Shown in pieces: positions 56,605 to 64,000 of a stretch of 64,000 nucleotides of DNA. A program made the position numbers and the translations under genes. Source of the stretch: Staphylococcus haemolyticus (lineage in GTDB: Bacteria > Bacillota > Bacilli > Staphylococcales > Staphylococcaceae); the NCBI RefSeq assembly GCF_006094395.1, contig NZ_CP035291.1:1116001-1180000 (forward strand). The letters run 5' to 3'. Positions within the stretch are counted from its first letter, which is position 1; the number at the start of each line of letters is the position of its first letter. The notes beneath the pieces are model-generated. The model saw only the letters and a list, made by a program, of their open reading frames with translations, searched no databases and was not told the origin of the DNA.

Positions 56605-59600
56605 ATGGTTGCTCATTTAAATCTTCATACAACATATGATTTATTAAATTCTAGTTTGAGAATCAATGATGTAGTTAAAAAAGCACAAAATAATCATTAT
56701 GATACATTAGCGATTACTGATACTAATGTCTTATATGGCTTCCCTAAATTTTATGATGCTTGTATTAAAGCCAATATTAAACCAATTTTTGGAATGACAG
56801 TTAACGTTACGGATGGTTTGTATACAATTGAGACTGTGGTTTTAGCTATAAATAATGATGGCTTAAGATCACTATTTCAACTCTCTTCTGCAATTAAAAT
56901 GAAGCAAAAAGAGGTTATATCAGTTGAGTGGTTAAAAAAGTATTCAACAAATTTTGCAATCATATTTAAACAAGCAAATCAACCTCATTATTCTATAGTT
57001 GAACAATTTCAAAACCATCAAAATATATTTATAAATCATTCAAGCGACTTAGCATTTTATAATAATATAAGAGTAGTTTGGTTTAAAAATGCACGATACT
57101 TAAATCAAGAAGATGTTGAGACGATTCCAGCACTTGAAGCAATTAAAAATAATACTAAGATAGATCTGGTTAATGATACTGAAGATATTGGGGAACATTT
57201 TCCTAAACAAAATGAATTAGAAACATTAAATATAGATAGAGAGGTATGGAATAATACACTTGAACTAGCTAGTTTATGTAATGCAAGCTTAGAATATCAT
57301 CAAAATTTACTACCTAAATTCGATGCACCATCAGGTAATTCTTCAAAAGAGTATTTATGGTCACAACTCCAATCAAGTTTAAAAAAGATGGAATTAAATC
57401 ATGATGAACGCTATACAAAAAGATTAGAACATGAATATCGCGTTATAACTGAAATGGGTTTTGAAGACTACTTTTTAATTGTGAGTGATTTAATTCACTA
57501 CGCTAAAACACATGATGTTATGGTTGGTCCTGGGCGGGGGTCCTCAGCTGGTTCATTAGTTAGCTTCCTGCTCGACATTACTACAATAGATCCAATTAGA
57601 TTTAATTTATTATTTGAACGTTTTTTAAATCCTGAACGTGTAACAATGCCTGATATAGATATTGATTTTGAAGACACGCGTAGGGAAAGAGTCATTCAAT
57701 ACGTTCAAGACAAATATGGAAAACATCGTGTTTCGGGTATTGTCACATTTGGACATTTATTGACTAGGGCTGTTGCAAGAGATGTAGGTCGCATAATTGG
57801 ATTTGATGATAAAACTTTAAATGAAATTTCTAAGTTAATACCTCATCAACTTGGTATAACTTTAGATGAGGCATATGAGGATGAGCAATTTAAGCAATTT
57901 GTACATAGAAATCATCGACATGAAAAGTGGTTTGAATTAAGTAAGAAATTAGAAGGCTTACCTAGACATACTTCAACACATGCAGCAGGTATTATTATTA
58001 ACGATCAACCTCTATATAATTATGCACCACTAACATTGGGCGATACTGGTTTATTGACGCAATGGACGATGACAGAAGCAGAGCGAATTGGTTTACTTAA
58101 GATTGACTTTTTGGGGTTAAGAAATTTATCTATCATACATCAAATTATCACTCAAGTAAAAAAAGATTTAAATATTTCTTTAGAGATTGAAGAGATACCG
58201 TTTAATGATGTAGACGTATTTAAGTTATTATCTAGAGGAGATACAACTGGAATCTTCCAACTTGAATCTGAAGGTGTAAGAAAAGTATTAAAACGACTTC
58301 AGCCTGAACATTTTGAAGATATCGTTGCGGTTACGTCTTTATATAGACCAGGACCTATGGAGGAAATTCCGACTTATATTTCACGACGACACAACGAAAG
58401 TGAAATTAAATACTTACACCCTGATTTAGAACCCATACTTAAAAATACGTATGGTGTAATAATTTATCAAGAACAAATTATGCAAATCGCTAGTCAATTT
58501 GCTAGCTTTAGTTATGGACAAGCAGATATTCTACGTCGTGCCATGAGTAAAAAGAATAGAGCAGTATTAGAAAGTGAAAGACAACATTTTGTTGAAGGTG
58601 CGATAAAAAATAAATATGATGAGAAGATAAGTAAACAAATATTTGATTTAATTCTTAAGTTTGCTGATTATGGATTTCCTAGAGCACATGCGGTAAGTTA
58701 TTCAAAAATTGCATATATCATGGCATATTTGAAGGTTCACTATCCTAATTATTTTTATGCTAATATTTTAAGTAATGTCGTTGGTAATGAATCTAAAACA
58801 GCGGCCATAATTGATGAAGCTAAAAATCAAAAATTGAAAATTTTGCCTCCTAATATTAATGAAAGCCATTGGTATTATAGAGCAACTAAATCAAATATTT
58901 ATCTATCCTTAGGTGCTATTAAAGGTGTTGGTTATCAGAGCGTTAAATCAATTGTTGATGAAAGGTATCAAAATGGTAAGTATAAAGATTTCTTTGATTT
59001 TACTAGACGAATACCAAATCGCATAAAGACTAGAAAATTACTTGAATCATTAATATTGGTAGGCGCTTTTGATACTTTTGGAAAAACACGTTCAACTTTA
59101 TTAAGTTCTATTGATCAAGTTTTAGATGAAGTGTCAAATGTAGAACAAAACGATTTATTATTGGATATTTTAACACCTAAACAATCCTACGCTGATAAAG
59201 ATGAATTTAGTGATCAAATGATTAGTAGTTACGAAATGGAATACTTGGGATTTTATGTTTCTAATCATCCAGTCGAAAAGCAATTTAATAAAAAGCAATA
59301 TTTAGGTATCTATACACTAAGTAATGTTGTAAATCACAAACCTATTTTGGTTCAAGTAGATCAAATCAAACAAATAAGGACCAAGAATGGTCAAAATATG
59401 GCATTTTTAGTTCTAAATGATGGACGACATACGATGGATGCAGTTTTATTTCCAGATAAATTCAAACGTTATGAAACTCAATTAAATGAGAGAGAAATGT
59501 ATGTTGTTTGGGGAAAATTTGAAAAGAGAAAACAACAATTGCAGCTCATTTTAAATCAAATGGATTCAGTTGAACATTTTGAAGTAACTAAAATAAATGA

Positions 59601-59808
59601 GGCATCTCAAATTATTTTAAGAAACATTCAAAACTTAGATGAAATTAAACAAATTCTTAATGATCATAAAAACAACCATATGATTAAAGTGAATATATAT
59701 AATGAACAAACTGGAGAACTTGATTATTTGGGTAGTATGGATAAAACATCGAATGAAATTAAAAACTTTGTTGAGGCTTTTGATCCAAAAGATATAAGAA
59801 TTTTATAA
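56605..59808 (+). CDS. dnaE: DNA polymerase III alpha subunit DnaE
   Basis: A 1067-residue C-family polymerase, the second replicative polymerase of Firmicutes, needed for initial extension of primers. The PHP domain (LNLHTTYDLLNSSLRINDVV) is at the N-terminus. The polymerase core has GPGRGSSAGSLVSFLL and the catalytic PDIDIDFED (D350, D352). A helix-hairpin-helix region and a C-terminal OB fold (VQVDQIKQIRTKNGQNMAFLVL) follow. It lacks a proofreading exonuclease domain, which distinguishes it from PolC. GAAAGGAAG precedes the start. Confidence 0.96.
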   Translation: MVAHLNLHTTYDLLNSSLRINDVVKKAQNNHYDTLAITDTNVLYGFPKFYDACIKANIKPIFGMTVNVTDGLYTIETVVLAINNDGLRSLFQLSSAIKMKQKEVISVEWLKKYSTNFAIIFKQANQPHYSIVEQFQNHQNIFINHSSDLAFYNNIRVVWFKNARYLNQEDVETIPALEAIKNNTKIDLVNDTEDIGEHFPKQNELETLNIDREVWNNTLELASLCNASLEYHQNLLPKFDAPSGNSSKEYLWSQLQSSLKKMELNHDERYTKRLEHEYRVITEMGFEDYFLIVSDLIHYAKTHDVMVGPGRGSSAGSLVSFLLDITTIDPIRFNLLFERFLNPERVTMPDIDIDFEDTRRERVIQYVQDKYGKHRVSGIVTFGHLLTRAVARDVGRIIGFDDKTLNEISKLIPHQLGITLDEAYEDEQFKQFVHRNHRHEKWFELSKKLEGLPRHTSTHAAGIIINDQPLYNYAPLTLGDTGLLTQWTMTEAERIGLLKIDFLGLRNLSIIHQIITQVKKDLNISLEIEEIPFNDVDVFKLLSRGDTTGIFQLESEGVRKVLKRLQPEHFEDIVAVTSLYRPGPMEEIPTYISRRHNESEIKYLHPDLEPILKNTYGVIIYQEQIMQIASQFASFSYGQADILRRAMSKKNRAVLESERQHFVEGAIKNKYDEKISKQIFDLILKFADYGFPRAHAVSYSKIAYIMAYLKVHYPNYFYANILSNVVGNESKTAAIIDEAKNQKLKILPPNINESHWYYRATKSNIYLSLGAIKGVGYQSVKSIVDERYQNGKYKDFFDFTRRIPNRIKTRKLLESLILVGAFDTFGKTRSTLLSSIDQVLDEVSNVEQNDLLLDILTPKQSYADKDEFSDQMISSYEMEYLGFYVSNHPVEKQFNKKQYLGIYTLSNVVNHKPILVQVDQIKQIRTKNGQNMAFLVLNDGRHTMDAVLFPDKFKRYETQLNEREMYVVWGKFEKRKQQLQLILNQMDSVEHFEVTKINEASQIILRNIQNLDEIKQILNDHKNNHMIKVNIYNEQTGELDYLGSMDKTSNEIKNFVEAFDPKDIRIL

Positions 59809-59838
59809 CTTTTATGTATAAAAAAATTATGATATAGT

Positions 59839-59880
59839 AAACTGATGATTTATAAAATAAAGTCATCAGTTTATTTTATC
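59839..59880 (+). terminator. Rho-independent terminator after dnaE
   Basis: A perfect 10-bp stem AAACTGATGA / TCATCAGTTT (59839-59848, 59863-59872), then ATTTTATC. Confidence 0.8.
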
Positions 59881-59964
59881 TTAAAAAATTTTAAATGCAG
59901 AGAATATATATTCATTATACTGATGAACTTTCGATATTTTAGTAAATAAACAGGGGTTGATTTA

Positions 59965-61194
59965 ATGTCTTTAAGAGATGATGCATTACAAATGCATAAA
60001 GAAAATCAAGGTAAGTTGGAAATTACACCTAATATCAAAGTTACTAATAAAGAAGAATTAAGTTTAGCTTATTCACCAGGCGTAGCAGAACCGTGTAAAG
60101 AAATACATGAAGATCCAAGAACTGTATATGATTACACGATTAAAAGAAATACTGTGGCTGTTGTTACTGATGGCACTGCAGTTTTAGGTTTAGGTAATAT
60201 TGGTGCCTCAGCTAGTATTCCTGTTATGGAAGGTAAAGCTGTTCTTTTTAAAAGTTTTGCAGGTATAAACGGTGTACCTATCGCTTTAGATACTAAAGAT
60301 ACAGAAGAAATTATTAGAACAGTTAAATTAATTTCACCTAATTATGGAGGAATTAATCTAGAAGATATTTCAGCGCCAAGATGTTTTGAAATAGAAGATC
60401 GTCTTAAAAAAGAAACTAATATTCCAGTCTTCCATGATGATCAACATGGTACAGCGATTGTTACTATGGCTGGTTTAATCAATGCACTAAGAATTGTCGA
60501 TAAAGATTTATCTGATATTAAAGTTGTGTTAAATGGTGCAGGTGCAGCAGGTATTGCAATTGTTAAATTATTAGATTCTTATGGTGTCAGAAATATGATA
60601 ATGTGCGATTCAAGAGGTGCTATTTTTGAAGGTCGATCTTATGGTATGAATGACACTAAGGATTATGTAGCTAAATTCACTAACAAAGATAAAATTGAAG
60701 GTTCATTACAAGATGTAATTAAAAATGCTGATGTATTTATAGGTGTTTCAGTTGCTAGCTTACTATCACAAGACATGGTTAAATCAATGGCGGATGATGC
60801 AATCATCTTTGCAATGGCTAACCCAGATCCAGAAATCAAGCCCAATGATGCTAAAGAAGCAGGCGCTAAAGTTGTAGGAACAGGTCGTTCAGATTTTCCA
60901 AACCAAATTAATAATGTACTTGCGTTCCCAGGTATTTTTAGAGGTGCATTAGACACTGAATCAACACACATAAATGAAGATATGAAGAAAGCGGCGGTTG
61001 AAGCGATTGCTAATCTTATAGATGAAGATGAGTTGAATCCGGATTATTGTATTCCTGGTCCTTTCGATAAAAGGGTAGCTCCTTCAGTTGCACGTGAAGT
61101 TGCAAAAGCAGCAATGGAAACTGGCGTGGCAAGAATTGAAGTGGATCCTCAAAAAGTTTATGATAAAACAATGCAATTAACAGACTTGAAATAA
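59965..61194 (+). CDS. NAD(P)-dependent malic enzyme (YtsJ type)
   Basis: A 409-residue decarboxylating malate dehydrogenase of the short bacterial type. [26 protein letters not shown] (substrate and metal) and [17 protein letters not shown] (nucleotide-binding) are intact. It makes pyruvate, CO2 and NAD(P)H from malate, supplying pyruvate and reducing power next to the acetyl-CoA carboxylase genes. The ribosome binding site AGGGGTTG is 6 bp before the ATG. Confidence 0.93.
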   Translation: MSLRDDALQMHKENQGKLEITPNIKVTNKEELSLAYSPGVAEPCKEIHEDPRTVYDYTIKRNTVAVVTDGTAVLGLGNIGASASIPVMEGKAVLFKSFAGINGVPIALDTKDTEEIIRTVKLISPNYGGINLEDISAPRCFEIEDRLKKETNIPVFHDDQHGTAIVTMAGLINALRIVDKDLSDIKVVLNGAGAAGIAIVKLLDSYGVRNMIMCDSRGAIFEGRSYGMNDTKDYVAKFTNKDKIEGSLQDVIKNADVFIGVSVASLLSQDMVKSMADDAIIFAMANPDPEIKPNDAKEAGAKVVGTGRSDFPNQINNVLAFPGIFRGALDTESTHINEDMKKAAVEAIANLIDEDELNPDYCIPGPFDKRVAPSVAREVAKAAMETGVARIEVDPQKVYDKTMQLTDLK

Positions 61195-61320
61195 CCTAGA
61201 ATTGCAACAATTTTAAAAAAACAAAGACATGTATTATTTCTAACTCATATTTTATGTTCGATCATATATTAAATTGAGATGTAATAAATTAAGGTTGTAT
61301 GGTTAGGTGGAGGTTTACGA

Positions 61321-62187
61321 ATGTTTAAAGACTTTTTTAATCGTAGTAGTAAAAAACGAAAATATTTAACAGTTCAAGATTCGAAACAAAATGAAGTACC
61401 AGCAGGTATTATGACTAAATGTCCAAAATGCAAAAAAATAATGTATACAAAAGAATTAAATGAGAATTTAAATGTATGTTTTAACTGTGATCACCATATT
61501 GCATTACCTGCATATAAGAGAATTGAAGCAATCACTGATGAAAATAGTTTCGTTGAATTTGATAAGGGAATGACATCAGCAAACCCTTTAGACTTTCCTG
61601 GTTATCAAGAAAAAATTGAAAAAGACCAACAAAAAACTGATTTAAGCGAAGCGGTTGTAACCGGTACTGCCAAACTAGATGGTGTTCAATTTGGTGTAGC
61701 TGTTATGGATGCTAGATTTAGAATGGGAAGTATGGGTTCAGTTGTTGGTGAGAAAATATGTCGAATTATTGATTATGCAACAGAACATAGACTACCATTC
61801 ATATTATTTTCTGCAAGTGGTGGTGCTAGGATGCAAGAGGGTATTATTTCATTGATGCAAATGGGTAAAACCAGTGTTTCACTGAAACGTCACTCAGATG
61901 CCGGACTACTTTATATTTCTTATCTTACGCATCCAACAACTGGTGGTGTTTCTGCTAGTTTTGCTTCTGTTGGGGATATCAATTTAAGTGAACCTAAAGC
62001 CTTAATTGGATTTGCTGGTCGACGTGTTATTGAGCAAACTATTAATGAGAAACTTCCAGATGATTTCCAAACTGCAGAATTTCTTCTTGAGCATGGTCAA
62101 CTTGATAAAGTTGTTCACCGTAAAGAGATGAAAGAAACACTTGCTCAATTATTAAAATTGCACCAAGAGGTGAAAAAAGATGCTTGA
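61321..62187 (+). CDS. accD: Acetyl-CoA carboxylase carboxyltransferase subunit beta
   Basis: A 288-residue subunit with an N-terminal zinc ribbon (C34, C37 in CPKC; and VCFNCDHH) and a crotonase-fold carboxyltransferase domain ([16 protein letters not shown]). It joins with AccA to transfer CO2 from biotin to acetyl-CoA, the first step of fatty acid synthesis. AccB and AccC are not in the window. GTGGAGG precedes the ATG. The stop overlaps the accA start by 8 bp, which points to coupled translation and equal subunit output. Confidence 0.96.
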   Translation: MFKDFFNRSSKKRKYLTVQDSKQNEVPAGIMTKCPKCKKIMYTKELNENLNVCFNCDHHIALPAYKRIEAITDENSFVEFDKGMTSANPLDFPGYQEKIEKDQQKTDLSEAVVTGTAKLDGVQFGVAVMDARFRMGSMGSVVGEKICRIIDYATEHRLPFILFSASGGARMQEGIISLMQMGKTSVSLKRHSDAGLLYISYLTHPTTGGVSASFASVGDINLSEPKALIGFAGRRVIEQTINEKLPDDFQTAEFLLEHGQLDKVVHRKEMKETLAQLLKLHQEVKKDA

Positions 62188-63127
62188 TTTTGAAAAACCA
62201 CTTTTTGAAATAAAAAATAAAATTGAATCTCTTAAGCAATCTCAAGAAAAAAATGATGTAGATTTACAAGATGAAATTGATTTACTTGAAGCATCACTTG
62301 AAAGAGAAACCAAAAAAATATATACCAATCTTAAGCCTTGGGATAGAGTGCAAATTGCACGTCTTCAAGAACGACCTACGACATTAGACTATATTCCATA
62401 TATCTTCGATTCATTTATTGAATTACATGGAGATCGTAATTTTAGAGATGACCCTGCAATGATTGGTGGAATTGGGTATTTAAACGGTACCCCTGTTACA
62501 GTTATAGGCCAACAAAGAGGTAAAGATACTAAGGATAATATATATCGAAACTTTGGTATGGCGCATCCTGAAGGTTATCGTAAAGCGTTAAGATTAATGA
62601 AACAAGCCGAGAAATTTAATAGACCTATTTTTACTTTCATTGATACTAAAGGTGCTTATCCAGGTAAAGCTGCCGAAGAACGTGGACAAAGTGAATCTAT
62701 TGCTAGAAACTTAGTTGAGATGGCATCTCTAAAAGTGCCAGTGATAGCTATCGTTATCGGTGAAGGTGGTAGTGGTGGTGCACTAGGAATTGGTATAGCC
62801 AATCGAATTATGATGCTTGAAAACAGTACTTATTCTGTTATTTCTCCAGAGGGAGCAGCGGCACTGTTATGGAAAGATAGCTCATTAGCAAAAATGGCTG
62901 CCGAAACTATGAAAATTACTGCAAAAGATTTACATCATTTAAACGTTATTGATAGTGTGATTGACGAACCTTTAGGTGGAGCACACAATAATATAGAACA
63001 ACAAGCTATTGATATTAAGCAAGCATTCGTAGATCAATTAGAACAACTTCAACAACAAAGTGCAGATGAATTAGTTGAAGATAGATTTAATAAGTTTAGA
63101 AATATCGGTGCTTTTATTGAAAAATAG
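62180..63127 (+). CDS. accA: Acetyl-CoA carboxylase carboxyltransferase subunit alpha
   Basis: A 315-residue subunit. The N-terminal [18 protein letters not shown] is a coiled-coil-like segment. The core includes [35 protein letters not shown] and [19 protein letters not shown]. It completes the carboxyltransferase with AccD. AAGAGGTGAAAAAAG within the accD end supplies the ribosome binding site for the ATG at 62180. A terminator follows about 115 bp downstream. Confidence 0.96.
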   Translation: MLDFEKPLFEIKNKIESLKQSQEKNDVDLQDEIDLLEASLERETKKIYTNLKPWDRVQIARLQERPTTLDYIPYIFDSFIELHGDRNFRDDPAMIGGIGYLNGTPVTVIGQQRGKDTKDNIYRNFGMAHPEGYRKALRLMKQAEKFNRPIFTFIDTKGAYPGKAAEERGQSESIARNLVEMASLKVPVIAIVIGEGGSGGALGIGIANRIMMLENSTYSVISPEGAAALLWKDSSLAKMAAETMKITAKDLHHLNVIDSVIDEPLGGAHNNIEQQAIDIKQAFVDQLEQLQQQSADELVEDRFNKFRNIGAFIEK

Positions 63128-63240
63128 CTTGAATGTGACACATACAAATTAATATTTAAAACTACTTTGAAAAACACAGTTGCAAATTAAGTTGTGAAGG
63201 AACCTTTATTGTATTTTTCTAGCTGTAGTTTTCCTTATAG

Positions 63241-63285
63241 GGGTGAAACAATTGATTCTTGTTGAATATTGTTCACCCTTTTTTT
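63241..63285 (+). terminator. Rho-independent terminator after accDA
   Basis: GGGTGAAACAAT / ATTGTTCACCC stem (63241-63252 and 63268-63278) followed by TTTTTTT. Confidence 0.9.
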
Positions 63286-63307
63286 ATTTCGAAAAGAAAT
63301 ATTGATT

Positions 63308-63321
63308 ATAAAACGTTTACA
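63308..63321 (+). promoter_or_regulatory. Candidate cre site upstream of pfkA
   Basis: ATAAAACGTTTACA fits TGWAARCGYTWNCW at 12 of 14 positions. It lies 92 bp before the ATG, probably upstream of the promoter. Confidence 0.5.
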
Positions 63322-63344
63322 TGATTTTTGTGCACCTATATTGA

Positions 63345-64000
<656 letters not shown>

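Noticed and set aside
61195..61320. FapR-type operator before accD
   Set aside because: No sequence close to the FapR palindrome was seen; only a 5-bp AATTG/CAATT repeat is present.

Overview
This is a low-GC Firmicute chromosome, almost certainly Staphylococcus. The gene order, AGGAGG-type ribosome binding sites, AT-rich codon use and protein sequences (MurC, CcpA, EzrA, Tpx, thiol-dependent methionine sulfoxide reductase) all fit that genus. I think a non-aureus, coagulase-negative species is likely, but the sequence alone does not let me name it. Nearly the whole window is a conserved housekeeping segment, syntenic with the B. subtilis ytnP-trmB-ytmP / ytoP-ytpPQR-sftA-murC-ytxGH-aroA-ccpA-acu-acsA-tyrS / rpsD-ytsP-ezrA-nifZ-thiI / tpx-ytxK-ackA / ytkL-ytoI-nrnA-dnaE-ytsJ-accDA-pfkA arrangement. 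No rRNA, tRNA, CRISPR or prophage was seen.

Layout. 1-4.6 kb: 3' part of dipeptidase PepV, D-amino acid aminotransferase, a phosphotransferase-fold kinase, TrmB and a YtnP-like lactonase. 4.7-13.3 kb: a PepSY membrane protein on the minus strand, then M42 aminopeptidase, thioredoxin-like YtpP, YtpQ, YtpR, the 1297-residue FtsK/SftA-type translocase and MurC. 13.3-15.6 kb: a likely SigB-driven ytxG-ytxH pair; YtxH here carries two different repeat arrays. 15.8-24.1 kb: a carbon-control block of DAHP synthase, CcpA, AcuC/AcuA facing AcsA, and formate-THF ligase. 24.2-26.8 kb: monofunctional glycosyltransferase and tyrS with its T-box leader. 26.9-28.9 kb: a MarR regulator with a DHA2 drug transporter, which looks like an accessory insertion. 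29-38.5 kb: HtrA, a PlsC-like acyltransferase, NagE-type PTS, a HAD hydrolase, SerA with a class V aminotransferase, OsmC and GDPD. 38.5-41.7 kb: rpsD with S4 leader, fRMsr, EzrA. 42-48.2 kb: NifZ/ThiI, a TauE-like permease, Tpx, YtxK, AckA. 48.2-49.7 kb: a complete ISL3-family insertion sequence. 49.8-64 kb: two universal stress proteins, Ald, Xaa-Pro dipeptidase, YtkL, YtoI, NrnA, DnaE, malic enzyme, AccDA and the 5' part of pfkA.

How it fits together. Several genes form an acetate, pyruvate and acetyl-CoA network: AcsA is controlled by lysine acetylation (AcuA/AcuC), and AckA, Ald, malic enzyme, AccDA and PfkA act around it. CcpA is encoded in the middle, and cre-like sites lie upstream of ccpA itself, acsA, fhs, the PTS gene and pfkA.

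The most notable observations are: an insertion sequence that landed in the loop of the ackA terminator, splitting the hairpin into two arms 1.5 kb apart; paired 18-bp boxes in front of the MFS gene that look like the MarR operator; a 22-bp perfect palindrome between ccpA and acuC that contains the acuC stop codon but has no U-tract; the repeat architecture of YtxH; and altered catalytic motifs in the PlsC-like protein. I did not find a clearly new multi-gene system.
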